Positions 53,053-61,175 of a DNA stretch of 64,000 nt are shown here, one piece after another; positions within the stretch are counted from its first letter, which is position 1, and each line of letters opens with the position of its first letter. The DNA is from an uncultured Gemmatimonadota bacterium (GTDB lineage Bacteria > Gemmatimonadota > Gemmatimonadetes > Longimicrobiales > Longimicrobiaceae): contig CADCTW010000217.1 in assembly GCA_902805735.1 (NCBI GenBank), positions 21,077 through 85,076 on the forward strand, given 5' to 3'. Position numbers and translations under genes: made by a program. The notes under the pieces are model-generated. The model was given only the letters and a program-made list of their open reading frames with translations. It was not told where the DNA came from and did not search any database.

Positions 53053-53885
53053 GCACCGCAAGCGACATGGTCGAGATGCTGCGACGGCACTACCTCCCCG
53101 CAGGCAAGCCCCCCGCCGGCATCTTCGCCCCCGAGATCCAGGCCCCGGACAGCGCCCGCCGCGCCGACCTGATCTTCCAGGGCTGCACCGCCGCCGGTGG
53201 CGACGAACTGATCGGCCACGAAGTCAAGGTGACCCGCGCCGACGTCCTCGTCGAGCTCGCCGACCCCACCAAGTCCGACCCGTGGCAGCGCTACTGCGAC
53301 CGCTGGTGGCTGGTTGTGCTCGACCCGTCCCTCGTGGACGGCCTGGACCTCCCGCCGTCGTGGGGTGTCATGGCCCCGCCGTCGGGCCGCCGCACCAGGG
53401 CGATGACCGTGGTCGTGCCGGCCCCCAAGCTCAACCCGGCCGAGAAGGCCCCCGCCCTGCGCACCCTGGCGACGTGGCTGCACTGGCGCCAACACAACGC
53501 CACCGAGCAGCTCGAACGCTCCCAGCGCGAAGCCGAACGACTCCGCGAAGCCAACACCGCGCTGCACAACCGGAACCCCCGCGACCGCTTCAACGGCCCG
53601 CAGCACGACCAAGTCCTGCTGGAGATCGTCGAGAAGCTGGGCGGGGTCGACATCAGCGGCCGGATCGGCACCTGGGCCCACCAGGTCACCACCGACGACG
53701 TCGTCATGGCCCTGCGCGACCTCGGGTCGGTCTACCACCACGCCCAGAGCGTCGCCCTGCGCGCCCGCGGTGTCGCCCGCGACCTCAACCGGCTCCTCAG
53801 GGGAGTCGACGAGGCCACGCTCCGCGACCTCGACCAGGCCGCCGCCCGGCTCAGCAAGCTGCCTAACCTCAAGGAGGCGTCGTGA
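53049..53885 (+). CDS. PDDEXK-like (MmcB-type) nuclease
   Basis: A 278-residue protein from ATG 53049. Residues 30-110 show RRADLIFQG (Asp) and IGHEVKVTRADVLVELAD, the ExK half of a PD-(D/E)xK site, then YCDRWWLVVLDPSL. The C-terminal 150 residues are coiled-coil and helical (RSQREAERLREANTALHNRN). Possible DNA-repair or replication nuclease. Confidence 0.75.
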   Translation: MSTASDMVEMLRRHYLPAGKPPAGIFAPEIQAPDSARRADLIFQGCTAAGGDELIGHEVKVTRADVLVELADPTKSDPWQRYCDRWWLVVLDPSLVDGLDLPPSWGVMAPPSGRRTRAMTVVVPAPKLNPAEKAPALRTLATWLHWRQHNATEQLERSQREAERLREANTALHNRNPRDRFNGPQHDQVLLEIVEKLGGVDISGRIGTWAHQVTTDDVVMALRDLGSVYHHAQSVALRARGVARDLNRLLRGVDEATLRDLDQAAARLSKLPNLKEAS

Positions 53886-54223
53886 GCGAGTTCCGCGACA
53901 AGCCCAAGCCCGCCGCCCTCGGCAACCCCGAGACCGACCCCGCATTCACGTGGCGCATCGCCCCTGGGGCGCGCCCGCTCGACCTGCACGCCCCCCGCGC
54001 CCTGCGCACGCCGACTGTCGGCATCCCGTGGCTGGTCGTGTCCGGCGACTACGCGGGCGACCTGGCCGAGCACGACGAAGTACGGGACTGGCCCTACACC
54101 TCCGACATCGCCGCTGGGGCTGCCGTGATCGCCGCTGCTGGTCGTGGTCCTCGTGAGGGGCTTGTGCAGCCCGCCGAACGCGGGGACATGGACGCCGACG
54201 CCTTCAAGGGGGGCGGGCAGTGA
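53882..54223 (+). CDS. hypothetical protein
   Basis: A 113-residue protein from GTG 53882. Contains DPAFTWRIAPGARPL and a helical end. No family recognised. Coupled to the WhiB gene after it. Confidence 0.6.
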   Translation: MSEFRDKPKPAALGNPETDPAFTWRIAPGARPLDLHAPRALRTPTVGIPWLVVSGDYAGDLAEHDEVRDWPYTSDIAAGAAVIAAAGRGPREGLVQPAERGDMDADAFKGGGQ

Positions 54224-54513
54224 GCACCTCGTACACCGGGAGCTGGCAGGAGGACGGCCTGTGCCGGCAGGTGTCGCCCGCGTTGATGTTCCCCGAGCCT
54301 GGTGAGTCGGCCGACCCCGGCAAGCAGGTCTGCGCCGGGTGCCCGGTGCTCGTGAAGTGCCGCGACCACGCGCTGCGTCACAACGAGCGCTTCGGTGTTT
54401 GGGGCGGGCTGTCGGAGAACGACCGCAAGCGTCTCCGCCGGCAGGCCCGCACCGCCTCTGTTGTTCCCTTGGCCGCCCCTGCGGCCCCTGAGAGCCCCAG
54501 GAGGGCCGCATGA
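54220..54513 (+). CDS. second WhiB-family regulator
   Basis: A 97-residue protein from GTG 54220. Cys in GLCRQ and VCAGCPVLVKC, then the canonical GVWGGLSENDRKRLRRQ turn and helix. Shorter and only distantly similar to the WhiB at 34239, so the phage carries two different WhiB proteins. Confidence 0.9.
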   Translation: MSTSYTGSWQEDGLCRQVSPALMFPEPGESADPGKQVCAGCPVLVKCRDHALRHNERFGVWGGLSENDRKRLRRQARTASVVPLAAPAAPESPRRAA

Positions 54514-54851
54514 GCGACGACATGACCATCACCGGCACGTTCCACGCAGGAGCGGGAGTGACCATGCGCCTTGCAACGGAGCGCAGCGTCTACCGCTACC
54601 GCCTCCCGATCACCGACCTGCCTGAGATCGAGCTCCCCGAGGGCGCCCGCGTCCTCTCCGTCGGCCCGCCGCGCGACGGCCGGGACGAGCTCGACCTGTG
54701 GGCGCTCGTGAGTCCAGGAGCTCCGCTGCGCCGTCGCACCTTCCGCGTGGCGGGCACCGGTCACCCGGTCCCGATCGACCCGGGCGCCTTCCTGGGCTCG
54801 GTCACCACGCACGGGGGCGACCTCGTGTGGCACGTCTGGGCCGTCGCGTGA
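54510..54851 (+). CDS. conserved phage protein, DUF7352-like
   Basis: A 113-residue protein from ATG 54510. The pattern YRYRLPITDLPEIELPEGA, VLSVGPPRDGRDELDLWALV and HPVPIDPG is widespread in actinophages; beta-rich fold of unknown function. I am fairly sure of the family pattern, less of the DUF number. Confidence 0.7.
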   Translation: MSDDMTITGTFHAGAGVTMRLATERSVYRYRLPITDLPEIELPEGARVLSVGPPRDGRDELDLWALVSPGAPLRRRTFRVAGTGHPVPIDPGAFLGSVTTHGGDLVWHVWAVA

Positions 54852-55150
54852 CCGCCTCCGAGTCCCCCGCTGCTCTCCTCCGTCGCGCCGCCGACGCAGT
54901 GGCCTCCGGTGATGGACCGGATTGGGCTACGGCGATGACCAACGAGGACGCCGATCTTCTGGCTGAATGGCTTCGCTCAGCCGCGCATGCCGTGGACGCC
55001 TACCCCGCCGCTGCTGACGCAGAAGGCGCCCTAGCTCGCATCATGCGGTCCGAGGACCAAGCGCCCGCCTACCGCGCCACGGTGGACTTCATCGAGCACG
55101 GCTTGGCCTTCGCTCGTGCTGTCCTCGGTGAGACGGGGGAGGGCCAGTGA
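54848..55150 (+). CDS. helical hypothetical protein
   Basis: A 100-residue protein from GTG 54848, all helical (ALLRRAADAVASGDGPDWAT; LAEWLRSAAHAVDAYPAAAD). Unknown. Confidence 0.6.
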   Translation: MTASESPAALLRRAADAVASGDGPDWATAMTNEDADLLAEWLRSAAHAVDAYPAAADAEGALARIMRSEDQAPAYRATVDFIEHGLAFARAVLGETGEGQ

Positions 55151-55407
55151 CTACGCCTCCCGGGACTCCCAGAGGTGACCGCGAGGTCGAAAGCTTGGCG
55201 CCGGTGTGGTGTGCACACGGAACACGTTGGACGCCCACCCCCGCCGGCTACGCGCCCGACGTGGTGGACGCCGTTCACCCTGATGTGCCGGCTCGGGACG
55301 TGGGCTCGATCCCGGCGTGTTGCATGCCGGTTCAGGCTTTCGATCCTGAGCGCTACCCCAACTCGGGCCCTGCTGCTGTCCGTCGAGTGCTGGGGGAGGA
55401 CCAGTGA
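55147..55407 (+). CDS. hypothetical protein
   Basis: An 86-residue protein from GTG 55147 with WCAHGTRW and PACCMPV. A Cys/His set suggests metal binding. Unknown. Confidence 0.6.
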   Translation: MTTPPGTPRGDREVESLAPVWCAHGTRWTPTPAGYAPDVVDAVHPDVPARDVGSIPACCMPVQAFDPERYPNSGPAAVRRVLGEDQ

Positions 55408-55799
55408 CCGCGGTCCTCGCGACCTACGAGTTCGAGCTGCCGTGGTCCGCGCCGCCGTTGAGCCTCAACCACCGCCGGCACTGGCGGGCGAACGCCGCGA
55501 AGATCCGCCAGGTCCGCGACGCCGCCCACGTGCTGGCGAAGGGGTGCGGCATCGGGCCGTGGCCCCGCATCCAGGTGACGTTGCACTACATCCCTCGGGA
55601 CAAGCGGGTCCGCGACGCCGAAAACCCCACGCCTACGCTGAAAGCGGTCTGCGACGGGATCGTGGACGCCGGGATCGTCAAGGACGACTCCCCGGAGTTC
55701 ATGGTCAAGGACATGCCGGTCATCCATCCTGCGGGGAGCGTGTCCGGCCTGCGTCCTCGGCTGTGGGTGGTCATCGCCGCACTTGAGCTGTCGGCATGA
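55404..55799 (+). CDS. rusA: RusA-type Holliday junction resolvase
   Basis: A 131-residue protein from GTG 55404. The N-terminal PLSLNHRRHWR and the catalytic block KRVRDAENPTPTLKAVCDGI with VKDDS match RusA, including the conserved Asp residues. RusA resolves four-way DNA junctions during phage recombination or packaging. Length is typical for the family. Confidence 0.9.
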   Translation: MTAVLATYEFELPWSAPPLSLNHRRHWRANAAKIRQVRDAAHVLAKGCGIGPWPRIQVTLHYIPRDKRVRDAENPTPTLKAVCDGIVDAGIVKDDSPEFMVKDMPVIHPAGSVSGLRPRLWVVIAALELSA

Positions 55800-56095
55800 G
55801 CGTCGTTGCCCTGTACCTCTGGACCGGCGTGTTCGTGCTGACGGCGGTGGCCCACTCCAACGCTCCCCGCCTCGCAGCCCTCAAGGCGGCTCTACGGCTG
55901 CATCGAGGTCCGGTGGTGGCGTGGGTGTGGATGGCGCTGGCCGCGACCCTCACGGTCCTGCTGTGGCCCCGCGTCCTGCCCAGCCTGGTCCGCGCCCTCA
56001 TCCACCCCCCCGAGCCGCCGGCCCGGTTGCCGCAACGCATCCCCCGACACCAAGCGGTCCAGTCCATCCGCTCACAGCTCCAGGAGGCCGCGTGA
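55796..56095 (+). CDS. membrane protein
   Basis: A 99-residue protein from ATG 55796. Two hydrophobic segments (about 3-20 and 38-60) and a basic C-terminal tail. Unknown function. Confidence 0.6.
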   Translation: MSVVALYLWTGVFVLTAVAHSNAPRLAALKAALRLHRGPVVAWVWMALAATLTVLLWPRVLPSLVRALIHPPEPPARLPQRIPRHQAVQSIRSQLQEAA

Positions 56096-56331
56096 CCGCC
56101 ACAGCCCGCGACCCGCACACCGTCACCCTGTCCTGGTCCCCCGACCAGAACTCGGGCCGGGTGTCCACGCACATGCACCGCGTCCCCGTCCACGCCATCA
56201 TCGGCCTGCTCCGGGCCGGGGAGACCGTGGAGGCGGTGGCGGACGAGTACCTGTTGCCGCGGGCCACGGTGCATCTGCTGCGGCTTCTCGCCGACGACCT
56301 CGCCACCGACAGCGCCGGGGAAGTGTCGTGA
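56092..56331 (+). CDS. DUF433-like / antitoxin-type HTH protein
   Basis: A 79-residue protein from GTG 56092. RVPVHAIIGLLRAGETVEAV and ADEYLLPRATVHLLRLLADD follow the DUF433 helix-turn-helix pattern, a domain used by VapB-like antitoxins. No toxin gene is next to it, so it may only regulate DNA. Confidence 0.7.
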   Translation: MTATARDPHTVTLSWSPDQNSGRVSTHMHRVPVHAIIGLLRAGETVEAVADEYLLPRATVHLLRLLADDLATDSAGEVS

Positions 56332-56486
56332 CCGCCCCCGCCGCCCCGGACCGCTTCCACGCCCGGGATCGCTCCGACCCCCAGCTGTCGATCCACTTCT
56401 GGATGCACGGCTGCCCCGAGCCGGGCTGCACAACGTGGGTGCCCAACCACCGGCCCCGCTGCATCGCACACGAGGAGAAGCCATGA
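56328..56486 (+). CDS. 52-residue zinc miniprotein
   Basis: From GTG 56328 to TGA 56484-56486. Ligands CPEPGCTTWVPNHRPRC and the His before EE make a CxxxC...C-type zinc site. Overlaps both neighbours. Confidence 0.55.
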   Translation: MTAPAAPDRFHARDRSDPQLSIHFWMHGCPEPGCTTWVPNHRPRCIAHEEKP

Positions 56487-56914
56487 CCCCGGAGCTGTAC
56501 TTCACCATCGGCGTCGTAGTGGGCGTCGTGGCGCTCGGCATCGCGGGCGTCGGCCTCGCCCGCCAAGAAGACATGGACGGTGGCGACACGGCCATGTTCG
56601 CTGTACTGGCAGCGGTAAGCGCTGCCTGCGTGGTCCCGATGTGGCCACTTGCCTTCGTAGGGGCGGCCCTCTGGGGCGCAGTGATGCACCTGCGCCGCAG
56701 CGCCGCAGCCCGTCGAGAGGAACAGCAGGAACAGGAATTCCGCGCCCGCTTCCCCAAGACCGACGCCGACCGCTACCGAGACATGGCCCGCGAGCAGCGC
56801 GACCTCGCCCGCACCTCCCGCAAGGCGGGCATGCCCGACGTGGCCGACATGCAGGACCAGCTCGCCGGCCAGTACGAAAGCCTCGCGAACCTGTACGCGC
56901 GGGAGACGTCGTGA
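56483..56914 (+). CDS. membrane protein with coiled coil
   Basis: A 143-residue protein from ATG 56483. Two membrane helices (about 7-25 and 37-65) followed by a charged coiled coil (RREEQQEQEFRARFPKTDAD). Unknown. Confidence 0.65.
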   Translation: MTPELYFTIGVVVGVVALGIAGVGLARQEDMDGGDTAMFAVLAAVSAACVVPMWPLAFVGAALWGAVMHLRRSAAARREEQQEQEFRARFPKTDADRYRDMAREQRDLARTSRKAGMPDVADMQDQLAGQYESLANLYARETS

Positions 56915-57216
56915 CCGCCCGTGCTCTCCTCGTGGCCGTCCTCGGCTTCGCCCTGTGCGCTGCTGCCCTGTGGTTCCCCCTCGCTGCGTGGGCGCTGCCG
57001 GTGACGGTGGCCGGCATCCTCCTCCTCGCCTTGGGCGCCCAACGCCTGGTGGCTGCCGCGGACCCCCCGGAGGAGCTGCCGGTGATCGAGCCGGTGCCAG
57101 CGGAGTTCACCGAGCGCACCGAGTGGCCGAGACCCCCGGCCGACGAGACCACCAACGTCTTGTTCGACCCGTACTGGAAAGACCCGAACTGGCCCTACCG
57201 AGAGGACGCAGCGTGA
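56911..57216 (+). CDS. small membrane protein
   Basis: A 101-residue protein from GTG 56911. Two N-terminal membrane helices (about 4-24 and 27-47) and an acidic, Pro-rich tail. Similar layout to the gene at 19445. Unknown. Confidence 0.6.
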   Translation: MTARALLVAVLGFALCAAALWFPLAAWALPVTVAGILLLALGAQRLVAAADPPEELPVIEPVPAEFTERTEWPRPPADETTNVLFDPYWKDPNWPYREDAA

Positions 57217-57521
57217 CCGAGCGCTACGAGATCGACACCCTCCCGCCGGACCACGTCCGCCTACCCGTGTGCGAGTGGCTGAGACGCCACGGCATCAACC
57301 CCGACGACGTGGCAGTGCCCGGGTGGATCGAGCGACAGACCGACCTCTACCGACTGGCCTACGAGGGCTACATCTGCGACGACCAGGGGAACATCCTGAT
57401 CAACAAGGCCCGCGACGCCGCCCAGCGACGGTCAACCTACGTGCAGCTCGAAGGACCGCCCCTTCCGTGGCCTACTGCGCTGGTCGAGTGGGTCGCCGAC
57501 CCCGGAGAGGACGCGGCCTGA
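57213..57521 (+). CDS. hypothetical protein
   Basis: A 102-residue protein from GTG 57213. Sequence begins MTERYEIDTLPPDHVRLPVC and includes a W/Y-rich middle (WIERQTDLYRLAYEGYICDD). No family recognised. Confidence 0.6.
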   Translation: MTERYEIDTLPPDHVRLPVCEWLRRHGINPDDVAVPGWIERQTDLYRLAYEGYICDDQGNILINKARDAAQRRSTYVQLEGPPLPWPTALVEWVADPGEDAA

Positions 57522-57649
57522 TGCCCAGCCGCTACGACATCCCTGCTGCTGACGAGACTCCCCGTCCTGTACCGGTGGACCCGGAGACGGCGCAGAGGGC
57601 GTCGCTGGCGGTGGCGTGGAGGGTGGCGGTTTCGACGGCTTGGGCCTAG
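57521..57649 (+). CDS. 42-residue hypothetical protein, end of the early operon
   Basis: From ATG 57521 overlapping the previous stop. Begins MPSRYDIPAADETPRPVPVD. It ends 16 bases before the convergent RHH gene. Unknown. Confidence 0.5.
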   Translation: MPSRYDIPAADETPRPVPVDPETAQRASLAVAWRVAVSTAWA

Positions 57650-57664
57650 GCGGGTCTTGCGGCT

Positions 57665-57805
57665 TCACCGCGTCGGCTGGCGGTTTTCCAGCGCCTCCTC
57701 GATAAGCCGCAGGATCTCCGCGTGCAGTGAGCGCCGTTCGGACTCGGCCAGGCTCTTGAGTTGAGAGTGCAGGTCGTCTGGCAGGCGCAAGGTCAGTTGC
57801 TTCAT
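57665..57805 (-). CDS. Arc/CopG-type ribbon-helix-helix regulator
   Basis: A 46-residue minus-strand protein from ATG 57805. KQLTLRLPDDLHSQLKSLAE then RRSLHAEILRLIEEALEN is a textbook Arc-like ribbon-helix-helix. Two copies of ATGGGCCCA, one covering its own start codon, lie at 57804 and 57822 and make a likely autoregulatory operator. It is divergent from the HNH homing endonuclease. Confidence 0.85.
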   Translation of the reverse strand: MKQLTLRLPDDLHSQLKSLAESERRSLHAEILRLIEEALENRQPTR

Positions 57806-57830
57806 GGGCCCAGTCTGATGCATGGGCCCA
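57804..57830. promoter_or_regulatory. paired ATGGGCCCA operator
   Basis: ATGGGCCCA at 57804-57812 and 57822-57830; the GGGCCC cores are palindromic and start 18 bases apart. Position between the divergent RHH and homing-endonuclease genes supports repressor binding by the RHH protein. A TACTAT box lies just to the right (57839-57844). Confidence 0.7.
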
Positions 57831-57892
57831 TCGTGATGGTACTATGGGGTCATGCGCAAGACCCCAAGAACCGCAGCGCGGCCGGTGACGCA

Positions 57893-58501
57893 GTGAAGAA
57901 GGTCGAGCGGTGGCTCCCGGTTCCCGGCCTTCCTCTCCACGAGGTGTCTGATGCTGGACGCGTTCGCAGCTTGTCGCGGACGATCATCAGGTCGAACGGA
58001 TCGCCGCAGCGCATCAGAGGCTGCGTCTACAAGATGGACAACTTCCGCCATCCCAAAACAGGGTACGTAAGGATGCGCGTGCGTCGGGCTGGGCGACGCG
58101 TCTGGAGTCAAACCGTCCACTCGATGGTCCTCGCAGCGTTCGTTGGCCCTCGTCCCGAAGGTGCCGTGATTCGACACCTGAACGGCATCCGGGACGACAA
58201 CCGCTTGGAGAATCTCTGCTACGGCACCCCGTCGGAGAACATGCGCGACAAGGTCGTCCACGGCAACCACTTCTACGCAGTTCGAGATCGATGCAAGCAC
58301 GGGCATCTCTTCGCTGGCTTCAACTTGTACGCACCGCCGAGCCGAGGCGAGAAGGGCCGAGGACGCACGTGCCGTGCATGCCATCTAGCCGCCAGATACG
58401 TCTCGTCCCGCCGCAGACGCGGCAAGCCGCACGACCCGGCCCCATCCATCGCTGACCGCTTGTACCGGAGCTACAACGTCGAGCCCCCGAGAGGCACCTG
58501 A
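57893..58501 (+). CDS. NUMOD4/HNH homing endonuclease
   Basis: A 202-residue protein from GTG 57893, coupled to a 14-codon leader frame (57852-57896) whose stop overlaps it. Residues 3-50 are NUMOD4 (ERWLPVPGLPLHEVSDAGRV); residues 75-120 are HNH_3 (HSMVLAAFVG ... IRHLNGIRDDNRLENLCYGT). A further CKHGHLFAGFN motif and CRACHLAARY follow. Free-standing homing endonucleases of this type mobilise themselves between related phages. Confidence 0.9.
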   Translation: MKKVERWLPVPGLPLHEVSDAGRVRSLSRTIIRSNGSPQRIRGCVYKMDNFRHPKTGYVRMRVRRAGRRVWSQTVHSMVLAAFVGPRPEGAVIRHLNGIRDDNRLENLCYGTPSENMRDKVVHGNHFYAVRDRCKHGHLFAGFNLYAPPSRGEKGRGRTCRACHLAARYVSSRRRRGKPHDPAPSIADRLYRSYNVEPPRGT

Positions 58502-58527
58502 GGGGGCAAAGTGCGTCTCTGACGCAT

Positions 58528-58572
58528 CCCCGGCTCCTGCCGAGCCCGCCGGGGTCAGAGCAGGAGCCGGGG
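58528..58572. terminator. terminator after the homing endonuclease
   Basis: Perfect 13-bp arms (ccccggctcctgc and its complement) enclosing 19 bases. Ends the HNH transcript. The rest of the gap up to 58781 holds only a TAGGGT -10-like box at 58736. Confidence 0.75.
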
Positions 58573-58781
58573 CGCGCACACCGCCCCACCACCACAGAGA
58601 GGCGGTGGCCGACCAGAAGCGCCCGGGGGAGCGGCACGGCCGGCGAGGGTGAAGCTAGCAGGACTTCCCGAACGCGCGTGCGACCGACAGGCGCAAAGAG
58701 GTGCGCCGATCTACACCGAAGGTTCACCGTTGGGCTAGGGTCCGGGTGGTCGCAAGCCCGCTCCCCCGGAGGTCAGAGCCC

Positions 58782-59075
58782 GTGTCCGAGGTCGAATACA
58801 CCGGAATTGTCTTCGAGGAGCAGTCGCCGCCTCCCAAGCTGACCGCCGCTGAGCACACAGCCAAGGCCGACGCCCACGAGCACGCTGCGGAGCGCTCACT
58901 CAGGCTCGGCGCGGGAGCAAGTTCCGGGGGGATCGCTGAGCGCGCCGCGCACGTGCAGCTGGCACAGGCGCAGGCCCTCCTCGCTACCTCCCACCGGCTA
59001 GCGGTTCTGGTCAAGGCCAACGATCCACTTTCGTGGGCGGCCGTGTTCGAGGCGAACAGCACCGACCGTGACTGA
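58782..59075 (+). CDS. helical hypothetical protein
   Basis: A 97-residue protein from GTG 58782 with CCGGAGG upstream; longer starts lack a site. Ala-rich helical (AEHTAKADAHEHAAERSLRL). First gene after the terminator and a TAGGGT box (58736-58741). Unknown. Confidence 0.6.
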   Translation: MSEVEYTGIVFEEQSPPPKLTAAEHTAKADAHEHAAERSLRLGAGASSGGIAERAAHVQLAQAQALLATSHRLAVLVKANDPLSWAAVFEANSTDRD

Positions 59076-59922
59076 TCAGGGCGGGATCTGCGGGGTCTGC
59101 TCCCAGCCCGCCACGGACGCCACCATCTGCGGTAGCTGCTCGGCCCAACTCGTCGCCGAACTCCGTCAGGTGCCGTGGCTGGTGGAGGAGCTGACCACCA
59201 CCCTGACCCGTCAGGCCCGGGTCGGTGACCGCAACGGCCCCCGCTCGTCGGAGACGCCGCTGCCGTACCACGAGGACGCCTCGGTTGACCTCGACACCCT
59301 GCGCGGCACGCTGCAGGTGTGGGCTGACCTGATCGCCCAACGCCGCTCCCTCAGCACCCCCTACGGGACGGCTGTGGAGCTGGCCCGCTGGCTGATCATG
59401 TTCCCCACGGAGATCGCCGGCCACCCCGACGCCGCCGACATGCACGACCAGATCATGTCCGTCACCGCCTCGGCCCGTCGCACCATCGACCGCCGCCCCG
59501 ACCTCAAGTTCGTCGGCCCCTGCGACGGCCACGGCGCCTCCCAACTCTCCGACGACCTGCCGCAGGGCTGCGGGGAGGACATGTTCGCCCACCTCCACGC
59601 CAAAGCCATCACGTGCCGCACCGACGGCTGTGGGGCCGTGTACGACGTCGAACAGCGCCGCGCCTGGCTCCTCGAAGCCGCCGCCGACCAGCTCCGCACC
59701 GCCAAGCAACTCTCCGACGAGATCGCCTGGGTCGCCGGCCTCACCATCAGCCCGAAGCTGGTCAGCATGTGGGGGCTGCGCGGCAAGCTCACCATCTACG
59801 GCCCTCACCCCCGCGACGCCCGCCAATCGCAGCGGTACCGGCTCGGCGAGGTCGTCCAGGTAGCCATCGACCACGGCTTGAACGCCCAGCACAAGCGCAT
59901 GGAAGCGAGCGGAGCAGCATGA
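59068..59922 (+). CDS. zinc-ribbon protein with HTH-like C-terminus
   Basis: A 284-residue protein from GTG 59068. CGVCSQPATDATICGSC forms an N-terminal zinc ribbon; a second Cys set (GPCDGHG ... CGEDMF ... CRTDGCG) lies at about 150-190; residues 200-265 are HTH-like (AWVAGLTISPKLVSMWGLRG). This zinc/HTH layout is common in actinophage early proteins. Confidence 0.75.
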   Translation: MTDQGGICGVCSQPATDATICGSCSAQLVAELRQVPWLVEELTTTLTRQARVGDRNGPRSSETPLPYHEDASVDLDTLRGTLQVWADLIAQRRSLSTPYGTAVELARWLIMFPTEIAGHPDAADMHDQIMSVTASARRTIDRRPDLKFVGPCDGHGASQLSDDLPQGCGEDMFAHLHAKAITCRTDGCGAVYDVEQRRAWLLEAAADQLRTAKQLSDEIAWVAGLTISPKLVSMWGLRGKLTIYGPHPRDARQSQRYRLGEVVQVAIDHGLNAQHKRMEASGAA

Positions 59923-60290
59923 GTGAGGTCAAGCCTCCGTCCAGCATTCGCATCGGCTACGCCACCTACCGCGTCCAGGAAGACCGAGACCGCTGCGACG
60001 ACGAGAGCGTCGAGGGCATGTCCAACGGCAACCAGCGCCTCATCCTCCTCCGTGGGGACCGCCCCTACGACTCCGCCGCCGACACCGTCCTCCATGAGGT
60101 GCTCCACCAGTGCCTCCACGTCGCAGGCCTCCAAGCCAGCACTCTCGTGGGAAAGGGCGTGACGGGCGAGGACGCGGAGGAGATGGTGGTGCGGGCCATG
60201 TCCGGGATGCTGCTCGACACGCTCCGCGAGAACCCCGAGCTGGTCCGGTACCTGTTGCACGACAGCGTCGGGCTGAGCGGGGCGGCGTGA
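59919..60290 (+). CDS. HExxH metalloprotease-like protein
   Basis: A 123-residue protein from ATG 59919. TVLHEVLHQCLH supplies HExxH and a further His, the zinc site of small SprT/ImmA-like peptidases; a Glu-rich helix follows (EDAEEMVVRAMS). In ImmA/IrrE systems such enzymes cleave phage repressors; that role is possible here. Confidence 0.75.
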   Translation: MSEVKPPSSIRIGYATYRVQEDRDRCDDESVEGMSNGNQRLILLRGDRPYDSAADTVLHEVLHQCLHVAGLQASTLVGKGVTGEDAEEMVVRAMSGMLLDTLRENPELVRYLLHDSVGLSGAA

Positions 60291-60766
60291 AGTCGAAGTG
60301 CGATGGACCTGCAAGGGCAAGGACGCGAGTCCCGCTGCAACGTCCACCTTGTCATCTGGTCCGCCAGCGCGAGGCTAGCGCGCGTGATCACAACCGAGAG
60401 GTGCGCGTCTGGAACGAGCGGTTCCCCGGCAATCCGCGTCGTGTTCGGTCGACGCAGGTGCTTGCAGTCACCAAGGCTGCGGCCCTCATCAAGACGCACA
60501 GGATGCCCTACTGGCATCGTCCAAGGTGGGCGATCGTGGACCCGTTCTTCGGGTTGCAGATCGCTCGGTGGTGCCCAGGTCCCGAGCTCGTCAGATCTCA
60601 CGACAGGAAGGGCCGCGAGCTTCTGTCGGCGGACCGTCTGGAGGTTGGGCAGACGCTCTGTCGACAGTGCGAAGCGAACGCGCTTGACGCGGGGCTGCCG
60701 CCGACCAACGTGGACCCCTTTGTCCTAGTCCCGCTCCGCCTCATTGCTGGCGGCAACGCGGCATGA
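60287..60766 (+). CDS. hypothetical protein
   Basis: A 159-residue protein from GTG 60287. Basic start, a Trp/Pro-rich middle (RMPYWHRPRWAIVDPFFGLQ) and CRQCEANA near the end. Unknown family. Confidence 0.6.
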   Translation: MKSKCDGPARARTRVPLQRPPCHLVRQREASARDHNREVRVWNERFPGNPRRVRSTQVLAVTKAAALIKTHRMPYWHRPRWAIVDPFFGLQIARWCPGPELVRSHDRKGRELLSADRLEVGQTLCRQCEANALDAGLPPTNVDPFVLVPLRLIAGGNAA

Positions 60767-61134
60767 CCGCCCAGCTCTACACCTACCGGGCCACGGTGCT
60801 GAAGGTGGAGGACGCCGACAACATTGTCGTCAGAGCTGACCTCGGCTTCGACTTCACCCTCAAGATCAGCGTCCGTCTTGACGGCATCAACGCCCGCGAG
60901 GACGAAGAGCCCGGCGGCCCCGAAGCCCTAGCGCACCTCGTCAGCCTGTGCCCTGTCGGCACCGTCCTCACCCTGAGGTCGGTCAAGCGTGACAAGTTCG
61001 CCGGGCGCTGCCGGGGCCGGCTCGTCCTCGACGACGGCACCGACATCGCCAAGCAGATGGTCGCTGACATCTACGCCGTCCCGTGGAACGGCCGAGGCCC
61101 ACGCCCGGTACCGCCGTGGCCCCGACCTGTCTGA
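60763..61134 (+). CDS. SNase-like (thermonuclease-fold) protein
   Basis: A 123-residue protein from ATG 60763. ATVLKVEDADNIVVRADLGF, then VRLDGINAREDEEPGG and EALAHLVSL follow the SNc domain, including the DGIxAxE segment. Some of the catalytic Arg/Glu positions are not clear, so nuclease activity is uncertain. No signal peptide. Confidence 0.75.
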   Translation: MTAQLYTYRATVLKVEDADNIVVRADLGFDFTLKISVRLDGINAREDEEPGGPEALAHLVSLCPVGTVLTLRSVKRDKFAGRCRGRLVLDDGTDIAKQMVADIYAVPWNGRGPRPVPPWPRPV

Positions 61135-61147
61135 CCGATTAGGGCTC

Positions 61148-61175
61148 GATAACGCTTATCTGCTAAACTCGGGGC
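61148..61175 (+). promoter_or_regulatory. leaderless promoter with palindrome before lsr2-like gene
   Basis: A TAAACT box at 61164-61169 lies six bases before the ATG at 61176, so the mRNA is probably leaderless. The AT-rich palindrome GATAACGCTTATC (61148-61160) overlaps the -35 zone and is a good target for autoregulation, since Lsr2 favours AT-rich DNA. Confidence 0.6.
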
